From positions 62,001 to 126,000 of the forward strand of contig NZ_VNWN01000008.1 in the NCBI RefSeq assembly GCF_012720115.1: 64,000 nucleotides of DNA, in the 5' to 3' direction. A model generated the notes under the pieces. The model was not told where the DNA came from. It did no database searches and saw only the letters and a program-made list of their open reading frames with translations. How positions within the stretch are numbered: the stretch's first letter is position 1; the number at the start of each line of letters is the position of its first letter. Below are positions 1-8,411 of the stretch, piece by piece. The position numbers were made by a program, and so were the translations under genes. This stretch comes from Sneathiella chinensis. Lineage in GTDB: Bacteria > Pseudomonadota > Alphaproteobacteria > Sneathiellales > Sneathiellaceae.

Positions 1-185
1 GCATCATCGGCCACGTTGACCGGAACCGCAACACCGCCGATTTCACTGGCAACGGCCTTGGCGGCTTCCTCGTTCATATCAAAGATGGCAACCTTTGCCC
101 CGGCTGCCGCCAGTTTGCGAGCTGTCGCCTGACCCAGACCGGAAGCACCGCCCGTTACGATGGCAGCTTTTGACGCGATATCCAT
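1..185 (-). CDS. Short-chain dehydrogenase/reductase, N-terminal fragment (partial at window edge)
   Basis: The first 61 codons of an SDR-family oxidoreductase are present; the rest lies beyond position 1. The protein begins MDIASKAAIVTGGASGLG, with the TGGASGLG dinucleotide-binding glycine motif at residues 11-18 and an acidic FDMNE stretch at the end of the second beta strand, which usually favours NAD over NADP. The sequence resembles the type 2 3-hydroxyacyl-CoA dehydrogenase (HSD17B10-like) branch, which oxidises short-chain 3-hydroxyacyl-CoA, but the catalytic Ser-Tyr-Lys region is not in the window, so the substrate is inferred. The ATG at 185-183 has a short purine-rich stretch (GGAGAGAGAAA) upstream that can serve as ribosome-binding site. 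It is divergent from the DUF1232 gene at 243. Confidence 0.85.
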   Translation of the reverse strand, partial: MDIASKAAIVTGGASGLGQATARKLAAAGAKVAIFDMNEEAAKAVASEIGGVAVPVNVADD

Positions 186-242
186 TTCTCTCTCCAACGC
201 ATGTTATTCTTTATTAACCGATGCTTCTGAATACACGCTGCG

Positions 243-686
243 ATGAAAAAAGAAAAGGCAGGGATATTGCAATCCTTCCGGATCGGGGACATATACAGGA
301 GCATGCAACAGGATGATGAAAAAATGGCGGCGTTTGACGCGGAAAAGATGCAGCAGGACAAGAAACTTGTCATGCGGGATTTCGCGCAGAAACTGCGGGG
401 CAATCTGGGCAAGATCCCCTTCGCCGAGGATGTGACCGCCAGCTTCTATTGCGCCATGGATTCGAAAAGCCCAGCCTTTGTGAAAGCGGTTCTTTTCGGC
501 GCACTGGCCTATTTCATCCTGCCGACCGATGTCATCCCCGACTTTATCGCCGGTCTTGGCTTTACCGATGATGCCAGCGTCCTTGCCGCCGCCATGGCAA
601 CCGTTCAGAAAAACATTCGTGATGAGCACCGGGACAAGGCGCGCAGCTTCCTGAACAAGGAAAAGGAAACCGCCGGGGCGGATTGA
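243..686 (+). CDS. YkvA/DUF1232 family protein
   Basis: A 147-residue protein with the DUF1232 core at about residues 78-115, seen as FVKAVLFGALAYFILPTD followed by VIPDFIAGLGFTDDASVL. This is the typical membrane-associated helical hairpin with the conserved 'P-D-x-I-P-D' turn and a 'D-D' pair. The family (YkvA of Bacillus) has no established biochemical role; it is usually a small membrane-associated protein. The N-terminal half (1-75) is charged and probably cytoplasmic. The gene stands alone, divergent from the SDR gene and convergent with the EamA pair, ending 4 bases before the next gene's stop. No strong Shine-Dalgarno is visible, so the start is only moderately certain. Confidence 0.8.
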   Translation: MKKEKAGILQSFRIGDIYRSMQQDDEKMAAFDAEKMQQDKKLVMRDFAQKLRGNLGKIPFAEDVTASFYCAMDSKSPAFVKAVLFGALAYFILPTDVIPDFIAGLGFTDDASVLAAAMATVQKNIRDEHRDKARSFLNKEKETAGAD

Positions 687-690
687 TCCG

Positions 691-1626
691 TCAGCTATCC
701 AGCGGTGTTGAATCCCCTGTCGGCTTTTTCCGAAGAGCGGCCTCTCGCTGCATGATATACAGGCTGGAACTGATGATGATCCCCGCCCCGACAATCATCC
801 ACGGGCCCGGAACCTCGCTAAAAATCACAAAACCGAGGATGCCTGAGAAAATCAGCCGGATATAGTCGAACGGGGCGACAACCGTTGCTTCCCCCGCGGC
901 AAAAGCCCGGATCATGCAAAAATTCCCGCAGGAGCCCACCGCCGCCGTTACCAGCAGGATCAGCAACTGTTCCGTTGTCGGGGGCACCCAGACATACAGG
1001 GCCGGGACAAGCGCGATGAGGGAACTGATCACCCCGAAATAGAACATCATGGTGGTCGGCGCCTCGGTCCGGCTCAGCTTTTTCAGGAATACAGAAACCA
1101 GCGCCACCATCATTGCACCGAACAGGGCCACCCCGGACGCCAGCCCCATTTCCAGATTGGCCTGCACCATGACCATGACACCGCAGAACCCCACCGCCGT
1201 CGCCAGCCAGCGCCGCCAGCGAACCTTTTCGCCCAGAAACAGAACGGCCAGCAGGATCAGGAACAGCGGTTTTGTAAAATTCAGGGCCACCGCATCCGCC
1301 AGCGGCAGTTGGGTGATGGCGTAGAAACTGCACAGCATGGCCGTCACCCCGACAAGGGAGCGGGCAAGATGCAACTTGAAAACCCGTGTTTTCAGGGGCC
1401 GGATGCCGCCCCGCAAGGCAAAAGGCAAGACCACGATCAGCCCGATAAAGGCCCTCAGGAAACCGATCTGGAAACTGTCCAGTTCCTGCCCCAGATGCTT
1501 GATCCCCACACTCATGAAGGAGAACAGCAGCGCCCCCAGCAACATCCATAACGCACCCTTCCCATTGTCCGGTATCTGTTCCCAATAGGACAACCATGAA
1601 TGACGAAGGGTACGGATGGCGATCAC
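691..1626 (-). CDS. EamA/DMT-family permease (second of tandem pair)
   Basis: A 311-residue inner-membrane protein with about ten hydrophobic helices in two EamA repeats (roughly residues 25-155 and 165-300). EamA proteins of the drug/metabolite transporter superfamily export amino acids, nucleosides or other small metabolites; the substrate cannot be read from sequence. The typical DMT sequence LPLADAVALNFTKPLF is at about residues 127-142. The start is a GTG at 1626-1624 that overlaps the TGA of the upstream paralogue in a GTGA arrangement, so the two are probably translationally coupled. The first protein carries the near-identical VPLAEAVALNFTAPIF, which indicates gene duplication. They may act as two homo-oligomers or a pair. 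Confidence 0.88.
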   Translation of the reverse strand: MIAIRTLRHSWLSYWEQIPDNGKGALWMLLGALLFSFMSVGIKHLGQELDSFQIGFLRAFIGLIVVLPFALRGGIRPLKTRVFKLHLARSLVGVTAMLCSFYAITQLPLADAVALNFTKPLFLILLAVLFLGEKVRWRRWLATAVGFCGVMVMVQANLEMGLASGVALFGAMMVALVSVFLKKLSRTEAPTTMMFYFGVISSLIALVPALYVWVPPTTEQLLILLVTAAVGSCGNFCMIRAFAAGEATVVAPFDYIRLIFSGILGFVIFSEVPGPWMIVGAGIIISSSLYIMQREAALRKKPTGDSTPLDS

Positions 1627-2582
1627 GACTGGGGGCCTGCCTTTGCCTGAGCCTTGATGGTACCTTCCAGATCCGCCCGGCGGCGTTCCGATGCCGTTCG
1701 GGCCTCCCGATAGGCGATATAGACTGCCGAGACGAAAATCACCGCCGCCCCGATCCAGACGAACATGTCCGGCTGCTGCGAGAAGAACATGAAACCGATC
1801 ACCGCGGCAAAAACCAGACGGAAGAAATCAAACGGCATCACATAGGTCGCATCCGCAAGGGAGAACGCCCGTGTGAACATCAGATGCCCAAGCGTGGCAC
1901 AAACACCCATGCCGACCACATAATACATCTGTTCCAAGGTTGGAGTTTGCCACACGAACAGGGCGGGCACCAGCGACATGGGGATGATCAGGATCTGGGT
2001 CCAGGCCACAATGGCCGGTGAACTTTCCGTCGCCGACAGCTTTTTCACACAGGTAACCGAACAGGCCATGGTCGCCGCAGAGATAATCGCCGCATAGGTC
2101 CCCGGATTAAGTTCAATGGCGCCCGGCCGCAGGATAATCATGGCCCCGGCAAAGCCCACCAGAATGGCGATCCAGCGGCGCAGGCGGACAACCTCTTTCA
2201 GGAAGATAATCGCTAGCAGGGTCCCGAAGATCGGGGCGGTAAAGTTGAGCGCCACCGCCTCGGCCAGCGGCACCACTGTTACCGCATAGAACCACGACAG
2301 CATGGACACAAAGCCGAAGAAACTGCGGATCGAGAACAGCCCGAAACGCTGGGTCTTCAGCCCCTTGCCGCCGGTACGGATAAACCACGGGGCCAGCGCC
2401 ACCAACCCGGCCAGGTTCCGCAGAAGCACAATTTCGAAGACATGCATGCCCGTATTGGACAGTCCCTTGATCAAGCCACCAAGGACAGCCAGAAAAAAGC
2501 ATGCTGCAGTCATTAAAAGAGCCGCCTGAACGGCGGCTGGAGCCCGGGAGAAGGGCCCGAGCATCGATCTGATAGTTGTCAT
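1623..2582 (-). CDS. EamA/DMT-family permease (first of tandem pair)
   Basis: A 319-residue protein with about ten transmembrane helices and two EamA repeats, closely related to the gene that follows it (shared AVALNFTAP-type motif, and matching C-terminal FDFFRLVFAAVIGF against FDYIRLIFSGILGF). It is probably a small-metabolite exporter of the inner membrane, substrate unknown. The ATG at 2582-2580 is preceded by a weak GGCGG ribosome-binding site. It overlaps its paralogue by 4 bases. The hydrophilic C-terminal tail (about 295-319, rich in Arg, Glu and Lys) is expected to be cytoplasmic. Transcription is separated from the CoA-transferase genes upstream by an intrinsic terminator at 2690-2717. 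Confidence 0.88.
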   Translation of the reverse strand: MTTIRSMLGPFSRAPAAVQAALLMTAACFFLAVLGGLIKGLSNTGMHVFEIVLLRNLAGLVALAPWFIRTGGKGLKTQRFGLFSIRSFFGFVSMLSWFYAVTVVPLAEAVALNFTAPIFGTLLAIIFLKEVVRLRRWIAILVGFAGAMIILRPGAIELNPGTYAAIISAATMACSVTCVKKLSATESSPAIVAWTQILIIPMSLVPALFVWQTPTLEQMYYVVGMGVCATLGHLMFTRAFSLADATYVMPFDFFRLVFAAVIGFMFFSQQPDMFVWIGAAVIFVSAVYIAYREARTASERRRADLEGTIKAQAKAGPQS

Positions 2583-2689
2583 GCCGCCATATTAGTTCGC
2601 ATGCTTACAAATTGGAACAAGCAATATGCACCAAACCACTTTTCCCGATCAAAAATGGAAATTGTACCTATTTCCGTATGGGTCCGCCC

Positions 2690-2717
2690 AAAAAGAAAGG
2701 GCCGCCAACGGCGACCC
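2690..2717 (-). terminator. Intrinsic terminator after the CoA-transferase operon
   Basis: Read on the minus strand, an 8-bp stem GGGTCGCC / GGCGGCCC (one G-T wobble) with a 3-base GTT loop is followed directly by TTTCTTTTT. It lies 30 bases past the stop of the CoA-transferase B subunit. Confidence 0.85.
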
Positions 2718-2747
2718 TCTCCTCTTTCAATGATTGTCGTTGCCGTA

Positions 2748-3377
2748 TCAGCCGACAATCGTCGCCTCGGTCTGGGCGACAACCTCGTCACGGGTCAGGT
2801 CCGGGGCCAGTTCAACAATCTTCAGCCCCCCTTCAACCACATCAAACACCCCAAGATTGGTGATAATGCGGTCAACCACGCCCTTGCCGGTCAGGGGCAA
2901 GGTGCATTCTTTCAACAACTTGGTTTCGCCGGCCTTGTTGGTGTGGTCCATGATGACCACAACCCGCTTCACGCCAGCGACCAGATCCATGGCACCGCCC
3001 ATGCCCTTGACCAGCTTTCCGGGAATCATCCAGTTGGCGAGGTCACCGGTTTCCGAAACCTCCATCGCGCCCAGAATGGACAGCGCGATATGGCCACCGC
3101 GGATCATGGCGAAGCTCTGGGCAGAGTCGAAATAGCTGGTCCGGTCCAGTTCTGTAATGGTCTGCTTACCGGCGTTGATCAGGTCGGCGTCAATCTCGTC
3201 CTCGGTCGGGAACGGCCCCATGCCCAGCATGCCGTTTTCCGACTGCAGGGTCACATCGACCCCTTCCGGGATATAGTTGGAGACCAGTGTGGGAATCCCG
3301 ATCCCGAGATTCACATAGGTTCCATCTTCAAGTTCCTGTGCTGCACGGGCAGCCATCTGATTACGATCCCAAGGCAT
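2748..3377 (-). CDS. scoB: 3-oxoacid CoA-transferase, subunit B
   Basis: A 209-residue beta subunit of the two-subunit family I CoA-transferase that moves CoA between succinyl-CoA and a 3-oxoacid such as acetoacetate. The [10 protein letters not shown] motif (about residues 66-75) carries the family's catalytic glutamate, which forms the covalent glutamyl-CoA intermediate. The opening [20 protein letters not shown] is typical of the subunit, and the length matches the usual 205-220. It follows the A subunit by 14 bases in one operon. The enzyme could alternatively be the 3-oxoadipate transferase (PcaJ); the partner's sequence fits the acetoacetate type better and no other pca gene is nearby. 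The likely role is ketone-body or polyhydroxybutyrate turnover. Confidence 0.85.
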   Translation of the reverse strand: MPWDRNQMAARAAQELEDGTYVNLGIGIPTLVSNYIPEGVDVTLQSENGMLGMGPFPTEDEIDADLINAGKQTITELDRTSYFDSAQSFAMIRGGHIALSILGAMEVSETGDLANWMIPGKLVKGMGGAMDLVAGVKRVVVIMDHTNKAGETKLLKECTLPLTGKGVVDRIITNLGVFDVVEGGLKIVELAPDLTRDEVVAQTEATIVG

Positions 3378-3391
3378 TGTCTTCTCCTCTA

Positions 3392-4090
3392 TCAGGCTTC
3401 CCGAATTGTGCGTTTTTCGATGCGCTTTTCATGATCCCCCTTCAGGAGACGCTGAACATACACACCCGGTGTATGGATGCTGTCCGGCTCCAACTCACCC
3501 ACATTGACCAGTTCCTCGACCTCGGCCACGGTCACCTTGCCGCAAGACGCTGCAAGGGGGTTAAAGTTCCGGGCGGTCTTCCGATAGACAAGGCTGCCCT
3601 GTGTATCGCCTTTCCACGCCTTGACAATGGACAGATCGGCCACAATCCCGCGCTCAAGAATATAGGTCTCGCCGTCGAATTCCTTATGTTCCTTGCCTTC
3701 CGCAATCAGGGTTCCGACACCGGTCTTGGTATAGAAACCGGGAATACCCGCACCGCCGGCCCGCATCCGCTCAGCCAGTGTTCCTTGCGGATTGAATTCC
3801 AGTTCCAGTTCGCCGGACAGATACTGGCGCATGAACTCGGCATTCTCCCCCACATAGGAGGAAACCATCTTCTTGACCTGACGGGTTTCCAGCAGCAGGC
3901 CCAGACCGAAATCATCGACACCGGCATTGTTGGAATAAATGGTCAGGTCCTTGACGCCCGAGTCGCGGATGGCCGCGATCAGGTTTTCCGGAATACCGCA
4001 CAGACCGAAACCGCCTGCGGCGATGGTCATTCCATCAAACAGCAGGCCTTCCAGCGCACTGCTTGCATCTGCATAAGTCTTGTTTGCCAT
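3392..4090 (-). CDS. scoA: 3-oxoacid CoA-transferase, subunit A
   Basis: The 232-residue alpha subunit that pairs with scoB. The [13 protein letters not shown] motif near residues 23-35 and the [19 protein letters not shown] stretch are family hallmarks, and the C-terminal [14 protein letters not shown] is characteristic of succinyl-CoA:3-ketoacid transferases. I chose the ATG at 4090 because it gives the usual length and has a GGAG ribosome-binding site 8-9 bases upstream. An in-frame ATG at 4174, with its own AAGGA site, would add 28 residues that are a low-complexity LGxGL repeat; that form cannot be excluded. Subunits A and B together form the enzyme. Confidence 0.85.
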   Translation of the reverse strand: MANKTYADASSALEGLLFDGMTIAAGGFGLCGIPENLIAAIRDSGVKDLTIYSNNAGVDDFGLGLLLETRQVKKMVSSYVGENAEFMRQYLSGELELEFNPQGTLAERMRAGGAGIPGFYTKTGVGTLIAEGKEHKEFDGETYILERGIVADLSIVKAWKGDTQGSLVYRKTARNFNPLAASCGKVTVAEVEELVNVGELEPDSIHTPGVYVQRLLKGDHEKRIEKRTIREA

Positions 4091-4099
4091 TAAATGACT

Positions 4100-4153
4100 C
4101 CTACCCTTTCCTAACTTGAGGCCCCTTCCCAAGCTGAGACCCGGTCCCAACTT
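4100..4153 (-). repeat. Three 18-bp imperfect tandem repeats upstream of scoA
   Basis: On the minus strand, three consecutive 18-base units (4153-4136, 4135-4118, 4117-4100) share the pattern (A/G)G(C/T)TTgGGAxxGGGxCTC. The third unit is the most diverged. They stay in frame with scoA and would encode [12 protein letters not shown] and KLGKGR if translation began at 4174. Confidence 0.75.
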
Positions 4154-4304
4154 GCGGATTTCCGCCTCTGTCATTGTCTGTCCTTGCGGAGGCCACCATA
4201 CGGCCAGCCTGCAACCCTACCCTGTAGTTTTCCAAGATTAATACCCAAGCAAACGACCAAATAACAGCTTTTTCTGGCCGTCTGCCCCGGAACCGGGCCC
4301 CGGA

Positions 4305-5552
4305 TCAGTCAGGCCGGGATGACCGCAGCCACAAGATATTCAGCCCGTTCAGGAACCGGATAACCGGGGCAACCTGCTTGCGGCAGGCCTCCCAATTCAG
4401 GGATAGTTCCGTCTGGATATCCGCCAGCGTCCTGTTGCCGTCAAACAGGGCCACAATGCGGGAAATATGGTCCGGCAGGGGCAGCATGACCTCTTCGCCG
4501 TCAAAGCCCACCTTGAAACTTTTCCCCTTGAAGGCCCGGGCCAGTACCTCCGGCGGGTTGCCGTCTTTCAGAACCGGGATCATATGCGGGGCAATCCTGG
4601 CGGTTGCACCATCCGCCCGTCCCTGTTTTTTCACATAAAACAGATGGGTTTTAAGCGATCCGGTCACATTCTCCGCCACTGCGGCCTTTTCAACGGGGGT
4701 CAGGGTCTTGAGCCGCTTTTGCAACTCCGGGTCCCTGATAAAGACCGCCGGGTCATAGCGAACCGGCTCGATAAAGCTGACCAGTTCCATCCCGGCGGTG
4801 CCCAGAAGCTCGATAACCTCAGGCACCAGATAACTGCGATCCCGTGGATGCAGCAACAAATCATAAAAGGCCGCGTCGTCACCCAGTTTGTGGTCCCCCA
4901 CAAACGGATTGCGCAGCAGCCAGTTGGTTTTCGGCAACCCGTCCACAAATTTGCGGGCAAGGGCCACCTGTTTTCCCGGCGCCTCATCCCCGACAAGGGT
5001 GCGAAGGGCGTTCTGGACGGGATAGACACCGTTTCGGCCAAGGGTCGCATAGACCATCAGCCCCATGCCGCCGTCCTCGGCCAGAACCGCCTCAAGCGCC
5101 TTCAACCCTTCTTCCGGGCTTTCCAGATGATGAAGCACTCCGCAGCAATCGATATAATCGAACGGCGCAAACCCCATGGTCGGAAGGTCCAGCAGGGAAC
5201 CAGTATGAAATTCCATATTGGTCAGTCCGCGAACGCGGGCCCGTTCCTCGACAACCTTGCGGCTGGCGGTGGACAGGTCCACATAGGTCACGGTGCCGCC
5301 GGTGCCCCGGTCGGCCAGTTGCTGCGCCATCATAATGGCCGCATCCCCGGTTCCGCCGCCGGCAACCAGCGCCCGGAACGGCTTTGAGAAATCCCGTCCG
5401 CCACCAAAAATATAGTGGTTGACCTCGTTCATGTGACTGGGACTTCCCGTAATCAGCCGCTTCTTTTCCTCTTGCGGGTCACGGGGAGGATACGGAAATT
5501 CCTCATACTGACGGCGAACCGCCCGGTCCCGACCTTTCCTCCCTGTTTCCAC
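4305..5552 (-). CDS. Class I SAM-dependent methyltransferase
   Basis: A 415-residue soluble methyltransferase. Near the N-terminus is RRQYEEFPYPPRDP, seen in a group of bacterial methyltransferases just before the catalytic fold. Motif I is VAGGGTGDAA with the acidic VDLS loop after it, and the DYIDCCGVLHHLESPEEGL segment is the post-motif region of Methyltransf_11/25 proteins. About 200 further residues after the fold include a winged-helix-like end (DGNRTLADIQTEL). The substrate is unknown. The start is taken as GTG at 5552, which has AGGA 8-11 bases upstream and sits 4 bases after the stop of the quinone oxidoreductase; a TTG at 5579 would overlap that gene. It is co-transcribed with that gene. 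Confidence 0.8.
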   Translation of the reverse strand: METGRKGRDRAVRRQYEEFPYPPRDPQEEKKRLITGSPSHMNEVNHYIFGGGRDFSKPFRALVAGGGTGDAAIMMAQQLADRGTGGTVTYVDLSTASRKVVEERARVRGLTNMEFHTGSLLDLPTMGFAPFDYIDCCGVLHHLESPEEGLKALEAVLAEDGGMGLMVYATLGRNGVYPVQNALRTLVGDEAPGKQVALARKFVDGLPKTNWLLRNPFVGDHKLGDDAAFYDLLLHPRDRSYLVPEVIELLGTAGMELVSFIEPVRYDPAVFIRDPELQKRLKTLTPVEKAAVAENVTGSLKTHLFYVKKQGRADGATARIAPHMIPVLKDGNPPEVLARAFKGKSFKVGFDGEEVMLPLPDHISRIVALFDGNRTLADIQTELSLNWEACRKQVAPVIRFLNGLNILWLRSSRPD

Positions 5553-5556
5553 GTCT

Positions 5557-6537
5557 TCAGTCCTTGACGGTAATGACAACTTTACCGGTGGTCTTGCGGG
5601 ACAGAAGGGCCTTCATGGCCTCGCCGCCCTGTTCCAACGGGAAATGATGGGATACGTGTGGTTTCAGATCCCCCTTCTCGACCATTTTCAGCATGGTTTC
5701 GAAGTTGGCCCGGTTGGCCTCTGGCGTACGGCGGGCAAATTCACCCCAGAACACACCCATGACGGAACAGCCCTTGAGCAGGGCAAGGTTGGTTTTCAGT
5801 TCCGCAATCCGGCCCGATGCAAACCCGACCACCAGCAGGCGGCCTTCCCAGTTGATGCAGCGCATGGACTGATCGAACGCATCGCCGCCCACCGGATCGT
5901 AAATCACGTCGGCGCCCTTGCCATCGGTCAGTTCCTTGACCCGGTCGCGAATGCTTTCGGTGGAATAGTTGATCACATGATCGGCCCCGTACTGGCGAAC
6001 AATGTCTTTTTTCTCGTCAGACCCGACCGTACCGATAACCGTCGCCCCCAGCGCCTTGCCGATTTCAACAGCGTTCAGGCCAACGCCACCGGCAGCGCCA
6101 TGAACCAGAAGAACCTCGCCCGGCTTGATCTGGGCCCGGTCAACCAGCGCATGATAGGTGGTGCCATAGGTAACCGGGAAACCAGCCGCCTGATCATAGG
6201 GCATGTTGTCCGGCAGCACATAGGTGGCTTCTTCCGGGGCCAGCACATATTCGGCAAAACCGCCAAAGCCGTGATTGGCCATAACCCGGTCCCCGACCTT
6301 GATCCGGGTGACCCCTTCGCCCACTTCCGTCACAACCCCGGCACTTTCCATGCCCGGAGAGAAGGGAAAAGCAGGTTTGAACTGGTATTTACCGGCAATC
6401 ATCAGGGTATCCGGAAAATTCAGGCCAACCGAGTGAATCTCGATCTTGACCTTGCCCGGCTCGATGGTCGGCTCTGCCACATCCTCGAGCACCAGATCAT
6501 CCGGACCACCAAATTCCTTACAGACTAGAGCTTTCAT
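5557..6537 (-). CDS. NADPH:quinone oxidoreductase family protein (zinc-free MDR)
   Basis: A 326-residue medium-chain reductase. The N-terminal GroES-like domain (about 1-120) has the GxExxGVVxxVG pattern (FSPGMESAGVVTEVGEGV), and the nucleotide-binding domain has VHGAAGGVGLNAVEIGKALGA at about residues 144-164. The structural-zinc and catalytic Cys/His set of alcohol dehydrogenases is absent, which puts it with quinone oxidoreductases (QOR, like human CRYZ) that reduce quinones or enones with NADPH in the cytoplasm. The length matches the family (about 325). The ATG at 6537 has GGGAC just upstream. It is the first gene of a two-gene unit with the methyltransferase downstream. Confidence 0.88.
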   Translation of the reverse strand: MKALVCKEFGGPDDLVLEDVAEPTIEPGKVKIEIHSVGLNFPDTLMIAGKYQFKPAFPFSPGMESAGVVTEVGEGVTRIKVGDRVMANHGFGGFAEYVLAPEEATYVLPDNMPYDQAAGFPVTYGTTYHALVDRAQIKPGEVLLVHGAAGGVGLNAVEIGKALGATVIGTVGSDEKKDIVRQYGADHVINYSTESIRDRVKELTDGKGADVIYDPVGGDAFDQSMRCINWEGRLLVVGFASGRIAELKTNLALLKGCSVMGVFWGEFARRTPEANRANFETMLKMVEKGDLKPHVSHHFPLEQGGEAMKALLSRKTTGKVVITVKD

Positions 6538-6643
6538 AACGTCCCCGTTTCATTCTTTTTATGGTTTATCCAAGAGCATATTTTTTGCGCTGCACACAAG
6601 TTAGCGTCAACCCGACCAAAAGGTCAATTTCCGAATGCCGAGT

Positions 6644-7687
6644 TCAGCCTTCCGGTTGCGCCGCATCGAGGTGGGCCTCAATCTGGCCGACCTCAAACCC
6701 GTTCCAGTTTTTCAGGACCGGTCGGGTGAAACCGTCCATTGCCGTGTGCATTTCGTCTGTCATGACCCCCAGGGTCTCCAGCACCGCCCCAAGGGCCGCT
6801 TCGCAGCCCCGTGTGGTGCCATCCACGGTTTTCATGGAAATGCCAAGCCCCAGTTTCGGCAAGGCGGCAAGATAGACGCCTTCCGCCCCGACCTTGGCAA
6901 TGACCGCCCCCCGGGCCGACCCGTTAAGGGCCGTGCATAACCGGTCCGATCCGGCAATCATCATCGGTTCGCAGGCAATGGCCTGCTGGATACGGTGGCA
7001 GGCAGCCGCCCGCTCCGCGCCAAGGGCGGATGGGTCGGCAAACCGGGCAATCGCCAGCGCAGCCCGATCCAGCGGCACGCCAAGGGTCGGGATCGAACAG
7101 CCATCAATACCGATCGGCGCCCGTGACAGGTCCAGCCCGGTGAAATCCTCCAGTACCCGGACAATGCGTTGCTGCACCGGATGATCCAGATGGATATATC
7201 CCTGCAAGGGCTCCCCAAGATGGCGGGCCGTCGCCAGAAAACCGGTATGCTTGCCGGAACAGTTGTTATGGGCCGCCGTCGGCTGTTCCCCGCGGGCGGC
7301 AAGCGCCCGTTCCGCCGGGCGGTAGCTTGGCCAGTGGGCCCCGCATTCCAGATCCTCAATCCCAAGACCCAACCGGTCCAGCCACGCGGTCACCGCGTCC
7401 ACATGGATGTCCTCTCCGGTGTGGGACGCACAGGCGAGCGAGATTTCCCTGTCCGTGGCGTTGCAGGCGTCCGCCGCCCCGCTTTCCACGAAGGGCAGGG
7501 CCTGAATGGGCTTGATGGCAGAGCGCAGATAGACCGGTTTTTCAATATCGCCCCAGCGATGAAGCAGCGTGCCGGCCGCGTCCATAACGGCCGCGTTCAC
7601 CTGATGCACACTTTCCACCATCGTCCCTCTTCTGACCGTCACTTGAATAGCGGGTCTTGCGCTTTTCTGTCCAGATCGGTTAGTCAT
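6644..7687 (-). CDS. L-asparaginase, Rhizobium etli type (asparaginase II family)
   Basis: A 347-residue enzyme expected to hydrolyse L-asparagine to aspartate and ammonia. It belongs to the structural class of R. etli AnsA/ReAV, which is unrelated to the E. coli asparaginases. Visible family residues are the SAIK (SxxK) motif at 56-59, ACASHTGE around 86-92, the NNCSGKHTG motif with Cys143 and Lys146, and IDGCSIP with Cys197. In the ReAV structure the corresponding Cys-Lys-Cys set binds zinc next to the SxxK nucleophile. The start at 7687 keeps the conserved N-terminal strand (IQVTVRRGTMVES). The gene is single and divergent from the SpoU gene at 7779. I have not assigned a symbol because naming differs among genomes. 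Confidence 0.87.
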   Translation of the reverse strand: MTNRSGQKSARPAIQVTVRRGTMVESVHQVNAAVMDAAGTLLHRWGDIEKPVYLRSAIKPIQALPFVESGAADACNATDREISLACASHTGEDIHVDAVTAWLDRLGLGIEDLECGAHWPSYRPAERALAARGEQPTAAHNNCSGKHTGFLATARHLGEPLQGYIHLDHPVQQRIVRVLEDFTGLDLSRAPIGIDGCSIPTLGVPLDRAALAIARFADPSALGAERAAACHRIQQAIACEPMMIAGSDRLCTALNGSARGAVIAKVGAEGVYLAALPKLGLGISMKTVDGTTRGCEAALGAVLETLGVMTDEMHTAMDGFTRPVLKNWNGFEVGQIEAHLDAAQPEG

Positions 7688-7778
7688 GGGGCGTGGGCTC
7701 CGGTTTGTTCTGGGATATCAATGGAAAATATCACTTCTAGTTAGCCCATTTCCAAGCGTGCGTTAAGGAAATTCATGA

Positions 7779-8318
7779 ATGAGTAGAGGTTATTTCGGTA
7801 TCGGCGTCGAGGGGATCAGCAAGCCCATGAACGCCGGCAATCTTTTCAGAACGGCCCATGCCTTCGGTGCCGGTTTTGTCTTTACCGTCGGCGCAGAATA
7901 CTCCGTCCGTAAAGCCAGATCCGATACCAGTGTCGCGCCTCGCAACATCCCGTGGTACGATTTCGACACGCTGGATGACATGATGCTGCCCCGTGGCTGC
8001 AAGATTGTCGGGGTTGAGCTTCTGGATGAAGCCGAGGACCTGCCGAGCTTCTATCACCCCATCAGCGCCGCCTATATTCTGGGCCGGGAACGGGGTTCCC
8101 TGTCCCCTGCCCTGCAGGAACGGTGCGACTACTTCATCAAAATTCCGACAAAGTTCTGTTTGAATGTGGCTACGGCAGGCGCCATTGTCATGTATGACCG
8201 GATCGTCAGCCACGGCCGGTTCGCCACCCGCCCGACCAGCGAACTGGGCAAACCGGTGCCGGTGCCGGACCATATTCAGGGTGCCCCCTTGAAACGCATC
8301 CCGAAAGTTGAAAAGTAA
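7779..8318 (+). CDS. SpoU/TrmH-family RNA 2'-O-methyltransferase
   Basis: A 179-residue SPOUT-class methyltransferase. All three SpoU motifs are visible: NAGNLFRTAHAFGA (motif 1, about 18-31), ILGRERGSLS (motif 2, about 97-106) and IPTKFCLNVATAGAIVMYD (motif 3, about 124-142), which builds the knotted SAM site. It has no N-terminal substrate-binding extension, so it is a minimal SpoU protein like TrmL or TrmH-like enzymes; the RNA target (tRNA or rRNA) cannot be told. An AAGGA site precedes the ATG. The next gene starts about 90 bases further and is probably separated by a small hairpin at 8317-8333. Confidence 0.87.
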   Translation: MSRGYFGIGVEGISKPMNAGNLFRTAHAFGAGFVFTVGAEYSVRKARSDTSVAPRNIPWYDFDTLDDMMLPRGCKIVGVELLDEAEDLPSFYHPISAAYILGRERGSLSPALQERCDYFIKIPTKFCLNVATAGAIVMYDRIVSHGRFATRPTSELGKPVPVPDHIQGAPLKRIPKVEK

Positions 8319-8333
8319 AGAGACAACTCTTTT
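8317..8333 (+). terminator. Weak terminator-like hairpin after the SpoU gene
   Basis: A 6-bp stem AAAGAG / CTCTTT with an ACAA loop overlaps the stop codon and runs into TTTCTTC. The stem is AT-rich and short, so termination would be partial at best. Confidence 0.35.
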
Positions 8334-8411
8334 CTTCAAATCCGGCTGAAATTGAGTAACATGCGGATCAGCATGTTGAAAAATGGACCTAAAACCAGGT
8401 ATCGCGAGCAC

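Noticed and set aside
7688-7778. Possible tRNA gene in a 90-base gap
   Set aside because: No cloverleaf arms or T-loop sequence could be formed.
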